Source: Mycoplasmatota bacterium
Lineage (GTDB): Bacteria; Bacillota_I; Bacilli_A; Izemoplasmatales; Izemoplasmataceae
NCBI GenBank assembly: GCA_030595255.1
Contig: JAUVDP010000013.1
Coordinates: forward strand, 1 to 32,775
Direction: 5' to 3'
Length of the DNA stretch: 32,775 bases
The position numbers were made by a program, and so were the translations under genes. Shown here piece after piece: positions 24,743 to 31,515 of the stretch. The first letter of the stretch is position 1. Every line of letters begins with the position of its first letter. A model generated the notes under the pieces. It searched no databases, was not told the origin of the DNA, and worked only from the letters and a program-made list of their open reading frames with translations.

Positions 24743-26169
24743 TGAGTACAAATGATTTAATAAAACAATTAACTGAAGAGATGGAAAGAAAATATGGGAA
24801 TGGTGTGGTTACTAAACCTATCATACCTACTAATAGTTATAATACAGGGTATGTTGGTATCTTTGAAAATGTAGAAGATGCAATACTCGCTGCAAAAGAA
24901 TCACAAAAACAACTAATGGAATTAAGCATGAAGAAACGTAAAGAAATTATTGAAGCTATGCGTAAAGCCAGTTTAGAAAATGCTGAGAAGTTAGCTATAA
25001 TGGCTCATGATGAAACAGGATTTGGTAGAGTAGCAGATAAGATCATTAAAAATGTACTCGCAGCTGAAAAAACTCCTGGTACTGAAGATTTAAGCTCAAG
25101 TACTTTTACTGGAGATGACGGGATGACTTTGGTTGAACTAGCACCTTATGGAGTAATTGGTTCAATAACTCCATCAACTAATCCTAGTTCAACAATAATT
25201 AATAACAGTATTAGTATGGTTGCTGCTGGGAATGGTGTTGTTTATAACCCACATCCAAGTGCAAAAAAAGTTACATCTGAAACTATTTCAGTATTAAATA
25301 AAGCAATTAGTTCTGTAGGAGGACCAAGAGAATTACTTACAGCACCGCTTACACCAACAATGGAGACTAGTAAAGTAATAATGACACATAAAGATGTTAG
25401 AATCTTAGTTGTAACTGGTGGAGAAGCAGTTGTTGGAGTAGCTATGAAAAGTGGTAAAAAAGTGATTGCAGCTGGACCAGGGAACCCTCCTGTTATAGTA
25501 GATGAAACTGCTAATATTAAAAAAGCAGCTAATGATGTTTTTAGAGGTGCAAGCTTTGATAACAATATCTTATGTATTGCTGAAAAAGAAGCATTTGTAA
25601 TTAATAGTGTAATTAATGAATTTAAACAAGAAATGGTAAGAAATGGAGCATATGAACTTAAGAGTCACGAAATAGATTTAGTAACTGAAGAAGTATTTAC
25701 TAAAAATAAAAACGGGGCTACTGTTGTTAATAGAAAACATGTAGGAAAATCTGCAGTTGAAATATTAAAAGCATGTAACATTATGGTTCATCAAGATATT
25801 AGATTAATAATTGCTGAAGTATCTGAAAATCATCCATTTGTAACAGTTGAAATGTTAATGCCGGTTCTAGGAATAGTAAGAGTCTACTCAATAGATGAAG
25901 CTATAGAAAAAGCAGTAATAGCTGAAGATGGTTGTCTTCACACAGCTATTATGCATAGTGAATCTGTATCTAATTTAACTAAAGCAGCACGCGCATTAAA
26001 TACATCAATCTTTGTAAAAAATGCTCCATCATTTGCAGGATTAGGAATTGAAGGAGAAGGTTTTACTACTCTTACAATTGCAACACCTACAGGAGAAGGA
26101 TTAACTTCTGCTAGAAGTTTTACAAGAATAAGAAGATGTACATTATCTGGTGGATTTAGAATTGTATAA
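24742..26169 (+). CDS. BMC CoA-acylating aldehyde dehydrogenase (PduP/EutE type)
   Basis: A 475-residue enzyme that turns acetaldehyde, CoA and NAD+ into acetyl-CoA and NADH. The nucleophile Cys278 sits in DNNILCIAEKE, as in PduP/EutE; the GS-x-TPSTNPSS segment and the GPGNPP motif also match this group. Residues 1-18, with NDLIKQLTEEMERKY, form an amphipathic helix like the PduP encapsulation peptide. It starts by a one-base overlap with the unknown gene, with GAGGAGG before the ATG. It is the core oxidising step of the metabolosome, using the acetaldehyde released by DeoC. The substrate preference is inferred from DeoC, not from the enzyme. Confidence 0.93.
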   Translation: MSTNDLIKQLTEEMERKYGNGVVTKPIIPTNSYNTGYVGIFENVEDAILAAKESQKQLMELSMKKRKEIIEAMRKASLENAEKLAIMAHDETGFGRVADKIIKNVLAAEKTPGTEDLSSSTFTGDDGMTLVELAPYGVIGSITPSTNPSSTIINNSISMVAAGNGVVYNPHPSAKKVTSETISVLNKAISSVGGPRELLTAPLTPTMETSKVIMTHKDVRILVVTGGEAVVGVAMKSGKKVIAAGPGNPPVIVDETANIKKAANDVFRGASFDNNILCIAEKEAFVINSVINEFKQEMVRNGAYELKSHEIDLVTEEVFTKNKNGATVVNRKHVGKSAVEILKACNIMVHQDIRLIIAEVSENHPFVTVEMLMPVLGIVRVYSIDEAIEKAVIAEDGCLHTAIMHSESVSNLTKAARALNTSIFVKNAPSFAGLGIEGEGFTTLTIATPTGEGLTSARSFTRIRRCTLSGGFRIV

Positions 26170-26182
26170 TAGGAGTGAATAA

Positions 26183-27496
26183 ATGATGGATAATTATATA
26201 AAGAGAATTAAAGATGCCGGGATTGTAGGTGCTGGTGGGGCAGGATTCCCTACACATGTTAAGTTAAATGCTAAAGCAGAATTAGTAATAATTAATGGAG
26301 CTGAATGTGAACCATTATTAAGAGTAGATCAACAATTAATGGAGTTTTCAAGCCAAGATGTTGTTGATGGATTAAAGATTGCTATAGCTCAAACAGGAGC
26401 AAAAGAAGGTGTTATTTGTTTAAAAGCTAAATACGCAAATGCAATAGTTAATCTTGAAGATATTGTTAAAGATATACCTGATATTAGATTACAAATAATA
26501 AAAGATTACTACCCAGCCGGAGATGAAGTACAACTTGTTTATGAAGTAACAAAAAAAGTTGTTCCTCTAATGGGGATTCCACTTGATGTTGGAGTTGTAG
26601 TAATTAATGTATTAACAACAATAAATATAGCAAGAAATGTTCCTGTTACAGAAAGAGTAATTACTGTTACAGGAGAAGTAGATAATCCAACTACATTTAT
26701 TGCACCAGTTGGTACACCGTATAGCGAACTAATTAATGCATGTGGTGGACCAAAGGATATTGAAAACTATAGTATCATAGTTGGTGGTCCAATGATGGGT
26801 GATGTTGAAGATGATTGGGATGCACCAGTTACAAAGTTAACTGGAGGAATTATTATTCTACCTAAGTTACATAGTTTAGTAATTAAGAAAACAAGACCAA
26901 CAGAAACAGATCTTAACTTAACAAAAGCAATTTGTTGTCAATGTAGTATGTGTACTGATATGTGTCCTAAAAATATTTTAGGATTAAATACAGAACCACA
27001 TAAAGTAATGAGAGGACTTGCTAATGAAGACCCAGGGGCTTTAGGAACTATCTCTTCAGTAGTATCTTGTAATAACTGTAACTTATGTAGTTTATATGCT
27101 TGTCCAATGGATTTAGATCCAGGAAAGATAACTACAATGGTTAAAACAAGTTTACTTAGCAAAGGAGCTAAAACAGAAAAAGTTGTTCCTTACGAAACTG
27201 ATGATTTAAGAGAAAGTAAAAAAGTACCAACTAAAAGATTAATAGCAAGACTTGAATTACCTGATTATGATTTGCCTGCGCCACTTGATAATAATATTTT
27301 TAAAACTAATCAAGTTAAAATATTATTAAAGCAACATATTGGAGTTGTAGCAACTTCACTAGTAAGTATTGGTGACAGGGTAAGTAAAGGAACATTGATT
27401 GCATCGTGTAATGATAAACTTGGAGCAAATATTCACGCAAGTATTAATGGAAGTGTAATAAAAATAACTAATGAATATATAGAAGTTAAGGCTTAG
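26183..27496 (+). CDS. pduS: PduS-like RnfC-domain Fe-S flavoprotein
   Basis: A 437-residue protein. The N-terminus DAGIVGAGGAGFPTH, then NGAECEPLL is the RnfC/NADH-binding part, with a SLBB-like stretch in the middle (about 150-240). Two 4Fe-4S motifs follow: CCQCSMCTDMCP (Cys251, 254, 257, 261) and CNNCNLCSLYACP (Cys296, 299, 302, 307). The end has a biotin/lipoyl-like IHASINGSVIKI segment. PduS in propanediol BMCs is a cobalamin reductase. No B12 enzyme is found in this operon, so it probably moves electrons from NADH, perhaps to the Fe-S cluster of the next gene product. RBS: TAGGAG before the ATG pair. Confidence 0.9.
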   Translation: MMDNYIKRIKDAGIVGAGGAGFPTHVKLNAKAELVIINGAECEPLLRVDQQLMEFSSQDVVDGLKIAIAQTGAKEGVICLKAKYANAIVNLEDIVKDIPDIRLQIIKDYYPAGDEVQLVYEVTKKVVPLMGIPLDVGVVVINVLTTINIARNVPVTERVITVTGEVDNPTTFIAPVGTPYSELINACGGPKDIENYSIIVGGPMMGDVEDDWDAPVTKLTGGIIILPKLHSLVIKKTRPTETDLNLTKAICCQCSMCTDMCPKNILGLNTEPHKVMRGLANEDPGALGTISSVVSCNNCNLCSLYACPMDLDPGKITTMVKTSLLSKGAKTEKVVPYETDDLRESKKVPTKRLIARLELPDYDLPAPLDNNIFKTNQVKILLKQHIGVVATSLVSIGDRVSKGTLIASCNDKLGANIHASINGSVIKITNEYIEVKA

Positions 27497-27507
27497 GAGG
27501 TGTGTAT

Positions 27508-28053
27508 ATGGAAGCATTAGGAATGATTGAACTTAATAGTATAGCTAGAGGAATTGAAGCAGGAGATGCAATAATAAAAACTGCTAATGTAAAATTAGTA
27601 GGAGCATATGCATCATGTCCTGGGAAATATGTAGTAATGGTAAGAGGTCAAGTATCAGCTGTAAAAAGCGCAATAGAAGTAGGAGCAAAAACATCAGGTA
27701 AATCGTTAGTTAACGATATCCTGATTGCAAATATTCATCCGCAAGTATTCAGTGCACTTAGTCAAACAACAGACTTTGAACCTAGAGGATCTGCAGGAAT
27801 TATTGAAACTTATAGTTTAGCTACTGCGGTATTAGTATCAGATGCAGCTGTTAAAGCTGCAGATGTAGATCTTATTGAAATAAGATTAGGAAGAGGTCTA
27901 GGGGGAAAAGCATTTATAGTGTTAACTGGAGATGTTAGTAGTGTTAAAGCAGCTGTAGAGGCTGCGGTAGTAGCAAATAAAGAAGATGGAATGATTGCTC
28001 ACACAGCAGTAATTCCAAGAATTAGTAAGGAAATATTAAATACACTTTTATAA
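27508..28053 (+). CDS. pduT: BMC-T shell protein (PduT type, Fe-S pore)
   Basis: A 181-residue protein with two BMC domains (about 1-85 and 92-180), forming trimeric tiles with pseudohexagonal symmetry. The ASCPGKY motif matches PduT; Cys37 lies where PduT Cys38 holds a 4Fe-4S cluster at the trimer pore. The ATG at 27508 is chosen because AGGAGG ends at 27500; the in-frame GTG at 27502 touches that site and would be too close. It follows pduS by 11 bases, the usual partner. The two proteins probably carry electrons through the shell. Confidence 0.93.
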   Translation: MEALGMIELNSIARGIEAGDAIIKTANVKLVGAYASCPGKYVVMVRGQVSAVKSAIEVGAKTSGKSLVNDILIANIHPQVFSALSQTTDFEPRGSAGIIETYSLATAVLVSDAAVKAADVDLIEIRLGRGLGGKAFIVLTGDVSSVKAAVEAAVVANKEDGMIAHTAVIPRISKEILNTLL

Positions 28054-28082
28054 AAAAAAAAAAAAGAAAGGAGAACTGAAAA

Positions 28083-28349
28083 ATGAAAGAAGCATTAGGA
28101 TTAATAGAAACAAGAGGATTTGTAGGAGCTATTGAAGCTGCTGATGCAATGGTTAAAGCTGCTAACGTAAGATTAGTAGGAAAAGAAAAAACTGGTAGCG
28201 GACTTGTTACTGTAATGGTACGTGGAGATGTAGGAGCTGTTAAAGCTGCTGTTGAAGCGGGAAGTGAAGCAGCACGCCGTGTTGGTGAGTTAGTTTCAGT
28301 TCATGTAATACCAAGACCACACGCAGATGTTGAAGAATTATTAAAGTAA
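28083..28349 (+). CDS. BMC-H hexameric shell protein 1 (PduA type)
   Basis: An 88-residue single BMC domain of the PduA/PduJ type, a main shell tile. The pore loop is KTGSG (residues 36-40), as in PduA with KIGSG, which lets small polar metabolites pass. [10 protein letters not shown] at the end is the family hallmark. A run of 14 A and an AGAAAGGAG site lie before the ATG. First of four near-identical tandem copies. Confidence 0.95.
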   Translation: MKEALGLIETRGFVGAIEAADAMVKAANVRLVGKEKTGSGLVTVMVRGDVGAVKAAVEAGSEAARRVGELVSVHVIPRPHADVEELLK

Positions 28350-28352
28350 TCT

Positions 28353-28390
28353 AAGACTTACAAAAAATAAGTGAAATGGAGGAAATGAAG
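28353..28390 (+). repeat. Duplicated intergenic spacer with small hairpin, copy 1
   Basis: The spacer after BMC-H 1 (AAGACTTA...AAATAAGT, then AAATGGAGGAAA) is repeated after BMC-H 3 (29014-29049). ACTTA (28356-28360) and TAAGT (28368-28372) can pair just before the ribosome site of the next gene. Confidence 0.55.
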
Positions 28391-28705
28391 ATGAAAGAAG
28401 CATTAGGATTAATAGAAACAAGAGGATTTGTAGGAGCTATCGAAGCTGCTGATGCAATGGTTAAAGCTGCAAATGTTAAGATTGTTGGTAAAGAAAAAAC
28501 TGGTTCAGGACTTGTTACTATCATGGTACGTGGAGATGTAGGAGCTGTTAAAGCTGCAGTTGAAGCAGGAAGTGAAGCTGTAAGACGTGTTGGAGAATTA
28601 GTATCTGTTCATGTAATACCAAGACCTCACGCAGATGTTGAATTAATGTTAGAAAAACCTAAAGGTAAAGCAAAAGCTAAGGTAGCACCAAAAGCAATAA
28701 AATAA
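28391..28705 (+). CDS. BMC-H shell protein 2 with Lys/Ala-rich C-terminal tail
   Basis: A 104-residue PduA-type BMC-H. Positions 1-84 are nearly the same as copy 1 (R30K, L31I, V44I, A64V). It then has a different end: [21 protein letters not shown], a basic flexible tail of ~16 residues absent from the other copies. The tail may face the lumen or the outside and bind cargo, nucleic acid or scaffold. An in-frame ATG at 28376 overlaps the GGAGG site; the ATG at 28391 is the likely start. Confidence 0.93.
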   Translation: MKEALGLIETRGFVGAIEAADAMVKAANVKIVGKEKTGSGLVTIMVRGDVGAVKAAVEAGSEAVRRVGELVSVHVIPRPHADVELMLEKPKGKAKAKVAPKAIK

Positions 28706-28744
28706 TTATTAATATATAAAACTAAAAAATCGGAGGAAACAAAC

Positions 28745-29011
28745 ATGAAAGAAGCATTAGGACTAATTGAAACAAGAGGATTTGTAGGAGCTATTGAAGC
28801 AGCTGATGCAATGGTAAAATCTGCAAATGTAAGGTTAGTAGGAAAAGAAAAAACTGGTTCAGGACTAGTTACAGTAATGGTACGTGGAGATGTAGGAGCT
28901 GTTAAAGCAGCAATTGAAGCAGGAAGCGAAGCAGCACGACGTGTTGGTGAGTTAGTTTCTGTTCACGTAATTCCAAGACCACACGCAGACGTTGAAGAGT
29001 TATTAAAATAA
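28745..29011 (+). CDS. BMC-H shell protein 3 (PduA type)
   Basis: An 88-residue BMC-H differing from copy 1 at two residues (A26S, V57I). Pore loop KTGSG is unchanged. CGGAGGAAA precedes the ATG. The same spacer that follows copy 1 follows this gene, so copies 1 and 3 probably share a duplication history. Confidence 0.95.
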   Translation: MKEALGLIETRGFVGAIEAADAMVKSANVRLVGKEKTGSGLVTVMVRGDVGAVKAAIEAGSEAARRVGELVSVHVIPRPHADVEELLK

Positions 29012-29013
29012 TT

Positions 29014-29049
29014 TAAGACTTAAAAATAAGTTAAATGGAGGAAACAATA
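29014..29049 (+). repeat. Duplicated intergenic spacer with small hairpin, copy 2
   Basis: It matches the spacer at 28353-28390: AAGACTTA, an A-rich loop, AAGTTAAATGGAGGAAA. ACTTA (29018-29022) can pair with TAAGT (29027-29031). Confidence 0.55.
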
Positions 29050-29316
29050 ATGAAAGAAGCATTAGGATTAGTAGAAACAAGAGGATTTATTGGAGCAATA
29101 GAAGCAGCTGATGCAATGGTTAAAGCTGCAAATGTAAGATTAGTAGGAAAAGAAAAAACTGGTTCAGGACTAGTTACAGTAATGGTACGTGGAGATGTCG
29201 GAGCTGTTAAAGCTGCGGTTGAAGCAGGAAGTGAAGCAGCTAGACGTGTTGGTGAATTAGTATCTGTTCATGTAATTCCTAGACCACATGCAGATGTTGA
29301 AGACTTACTTAAATAG
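29050..29316 (+). CDS. BMC-H shell protein 4 (PduA type)
   Basis: An 88-residue BMC-H differing from copy 1 at three residues (I8V, V14I, E85D). The pore KTGSG is the same. The ATG at 29050 lies 8 bases after GGAGG; the ATG at 29035 overlaps that site and is not used. Last of four tandem BMC-H genes, 34 bases before deoC. Confidence 0.95.
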   Translation: MKEALGLVETRGFIGAIEAADAMVKAANVRLVGKEKTGSGLVTVMVRGDVGAVKAAVEAGSEAARRVGELVSVHVIPRPHADVEDLLK

Positions 29317-29350
29317 TAATAAAAATTAAAAGTGAAAAGAGTTGAAAAAT

Positions 29351-30118
29351 ATGGAATTAGACAAATTAATAGACAGAATTGCTGAGGAAGTATATCGTAA
29401 GATAGCAAGTGAGAATAACGGAGCAAATAAAATTGATGCAACTAATAATAATGATATCGCATCAATTATTGATCATACGTTATTAAAGCCAGAAGCAACT
29501 GAATCAGATATCAAAAAAGTATGTGAAGAGGCAATTGAATATAACTTTAAGTCAGTATGTATTAATACACACTATGTGACTTTAGTTTCTCGTCTTTTAG
29601 CTGGTACTAAAGTTGATACTTGTTGTGTTGTAGGGTTCCCTTTAGGGGCATCTTCTACAAGAGCTAAAATTGATGAAACATATGATGCACTTAAAAACGG
29701 TGCAAATGAAATAGATATGGTTATCAATATTGGTGCACTTAAATCAGGTGACTGGAATACTGTTAAAAGAGACATTGAAGGTGTAACAAATGCAGCTAAA
29801 GGTAGAGCATTAGTAAAAGTTATTTTAGAAACTTCATTACTAAATGATGAAGAAAAAATTAAAGCTTGTACTATCGCTAAAATGGCAAGAGCTGATTTTG
29901 TTAAAACATCAACTGGATTTAATACTGGTGGAGCAACAATAGAAGATATTAGACTTATGCGTAAAGTTGTAGGACCTAATATGGGAGTTAAAGCATCAGG
30001 TGGAGTTCGTGATACTAAAACTGCTAGAGCAATGATGGCTGCAGGAGCAAGTAGAATCGGAACAAGTTCAGGAATAAATATTGTTAGAGGTACAAAACCT
30101 TCAACAGGTACTTATTAG
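29351..30118 (+). CDS. deoC: Deoxyribose-5-phosphate aldolase with BMC-targeting helix
   Basis: A 255-residue class I aldolase that splits 2-deoxyribose 5-phosphate into acetaldehyde and glyceraldehyde 3-phosphate. The Schiff-base Lys185 is in [10 protein letters not shown], Lys214 in GVKASGGVR, and Asp122 in NEIDMV; all active-site residues are present. The catalytic domain starts with [11 protein letters not shown] at residue ~40, so there is a ~35-residue extension; short DeoC proteins start about 6 residues before this motif. The first 18 residues ([18 protein letters not shown]) form a typical encapsulation-peptide helix, followed by an Asn-rich linker. The ATG at 29351 is preferred to the TTG at 29342. 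This is the signature enzyme of the compartment. Confidence 0.95.
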   Translation: MELDKLIDRIAEEVYRKIASENNGANKIDATNNNDIASIIDHTLLKPEATESDIKKVCEEAIEYNFKSVCINTHYVTLVSRLLAGTKVDTCCVVGFPLGASSTRAKIDETYDALKNGANEIDMVINIGALKSGDWNTVKRDIEGVTNAAKGRALVKVILETSLLNDEEKIKACTIAKMARADFVKTSTGFNTGGATIEDIRLMRKVVGPNMGVKASGGVRDTKTARAMMAAGASRIGTSSGINIVRGTKPSTGTY

Positions 30119-30139
30119 TACCAGGAAAGAGGAGATTAT

Positions 30140-30445
30140 ATGTATGCTGCTAGAATAATCGGAACTGTTGTTGCAACACAAAAAGATCCGAGAATGAATA
30201 GTTTAAAAATGCAAGTTGTACAACCTGTAAACTTAGTTACTTTTGAAAATGAAGGTAAACCAGCTGTTGCAATTGATGCTGTTGGTGCTGGAAATTCAGA
30301 AATAGTTTTAGTTGTTGCAGGAAGTTCTGCTAGATTAACAGAACTTACTCAAAATAAACCTGTTGATGCTACAATTATGGCAATTGTTGATTATATTGAT
30401 ATTGAAGGTAAAAACGTCTTTAGTAAAAACAAGAAGGAGACGTAA
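30140..30445 (+). CDS. BMC-P pentameric vertex protein 1 (EutN/CcmL)
   Basis: A 101-residue EutN/CcmL-type protein forming the pentamers that cap shell corners. ARIIGTVVATQKDPRMNSLK at the start and AVDGAGN-like IDAVGAGNSEIVLVV in the centre are family hallmarks. It has a charged C-terminal end (NVFSKNKKET) longer than in the copy at 30911. It ends 2 bases before rpiB. Confidence 0.93.
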   Translation: MYAARIIGTVVATQKDPRMNSLKMQVVQPVNLVTFENEGKPAVAIDAVGAGNSEIVLVVAGSSARLTELTQNKPVDATIMAIVDYIDIEGKNVFSKNKKET

Positions 30446-30447
30446 AT

Positions 30448-30906
30448 ATGAAAATAGCAATTGGTTGTGATCATGGTGGGTTTGAGTTAAAAGAAGTAAT
30501 TAAAGAATATTTAAGTGAAGAATTACATATTCAATATGAAGATTTTGGAACTTATAATAAAGTAAGATGTGATTATCCAAATTATGCCTTTTTAGTTTCA
30601 CATGCAGTTTCGACACAAAAATGCGATTTAGGTATAATGATTGATGGTGCAGGAATAGGATCTGCGATGATGGCTAATAAAGTACCTGGTGTGCTTGCCG
30701 CATGCGCAAACGAGATATATACTGCAGAAAATAGTCGTCATCATAACGGAGCAAATGTTCTAACACTGGGTAGTATGGTAATTGGACCAGGTGTAGCTAA
30801 AGAAATAGTTAAAACTTTCTTAACTACTAAATTTGAAGGTGAAAGAAACATGCAAAGAATTAATAGTATTTTAGAAATTGAAAAAAGATTAAATAATAGG
30901 GGGTGA
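30448..30906 (+). CDS. rpiB: RpiB-family sugar-phosphate isomerase, Asp at the catalytic Cys position
   Basis: A 152-residue RpiB/LacA/LacB-type isomerase, which interconverts ribose 5-phosphate and ribulose 5-phosphate in the standard form. The start CDHGGFELK, the DYPNYA phosphate-site segment, SRHHNGANVL (His98/His99) and the FEGERNMQRI tail match RpiB. In the usual ICGTGIG motif the Cys is the catalytic base; here it reads IDGAGIG with Asp66. LacA also has Asp in the comparable place, so the enzyme may act on another aldose/ketose phosphate or use Asp as base. No N-terminal targeting helix is seen, so its location in the lumen is unproven. It sits between BMC-P genes. Confidence 0.88.
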   Translation: MKIAIGCDHGGFELKEVIKEYLSEELHIQYEDFGTYNKVRCDYPNYAFLVSHAVSTQKCDLGIMIDGAGIGSAMMANKVPGVLAACANEIYTAENSRHHNGANVLTLGSMVIGPGVAKEIVKTFLTTKFEGERNMQRINSILEIEKRLNNRG

Positions 30907-30910
30907 TTCC

Positions 30911-31177
30911 ATGCAAATGGCTAAAGTTATTGGTATGGTCACATCAACAGTAAAAGTAAAAGATATTAAGGGTGTTACACTTCTAGTGATTCAACCCGTT
31001 AATTCAAAACATGAATTACTAGGAACACCTATCGTTGCAGCAGATGTTTTTGGTGCAGGCGTAGGTGAATATGTATTTTATGCAAAAAGCAAAGAAGGGG
31101 CGATGAACCTCCCTATTCCAACGTCATGTGTTGATGCAGGAATTGTTGGAATAATTGATAGTGTTCATACGCTTTAG
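30911..31177 (+). CDS. BMC-P pentameric vertex protein 2
   Basis: An 88-residue EutN/CcmL-type protein with MAKVIGMVTSTVKVKDIKG at the start and ADVFGAGVGEYVFY in the centre. It is shorter than the copies at 30140 and 31204. It follows the rpiB stop (TGA) by 4 bases. The ATG at 30917 is an alternative start. Confidence 0.92.
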   Translation: MQMAKVIGMVTSTVKVKDIKGVTLLVIQPVNSKHELLGTPIVAADVFGAGVGEYVFYAKSKEGAMNLPIPTSCVDAGIVGIIDSVHTL

Positions 31178-31203
31178 AATAACTGAAGAACGAGGTGAGA
31201 ATA

Positions 31204-31500
31204 ATGCAACTTGCAAAAGTAGTAGGAAATTTAGTATCAACACATAAAAATGAAAAACTAAGAGGAAAAAAACTCTTATTTGTTCAACCACTCGATGAAA
31301 AATTAGTTCCTTTTGGGAATGAAATGCTTGCGGTTGATGGAGTTGGGGCAGGAATTGGTGATACAGTAGTAATTATAAATGAAGGCGGATCAGCTAGAAT
31401 GATTACTAATGCTGCTAGCCCTTATTCTCCAATTGAGTTATGTATAGCTGGAATTGTCGATTCAGTTCAAACTGAAAACGATTATAAAATAATTAAATAG
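31204..31500 (+). CDS. BMC-P pentameric vertex protein 3
   Basis: A 98-residue EutN/CcmL-type protein (MQLAKVVGNLVSTHKNEKLR, AVDGVGAGIGDTVVI). It is closest in pattern to classic EutN. The ATG at 31204 is spaced correctly from GAGGTGA; an in-frame GTG at 31195 lies inside that site. It lies 15 bases before pta. Confidence 0.93.
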   Translation: MQLAKVVGNLVSTHKNEKLRGKKLLFVQPLDEKLVPFGNEMLAVDGVGAGIGDTVVIINEGGSARMITNAASPYSPIELCIAGIVDSVQTENDYKIIK

Positions 31501-31515
31501 TAAAGAGATGATGAT

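Noticed and set aside
27502-27510. GTG start for the BMC-T gene
   Set aside because: It is one base from the AGGAGG site; the ATG at 27508 has proper spacing and fits PduT.
28083-29316. CRISPR-like or simple tandem repeat array
   Set aside because: The periodic similarity comes from four full BMC-H genes, each with its own ribosome site.
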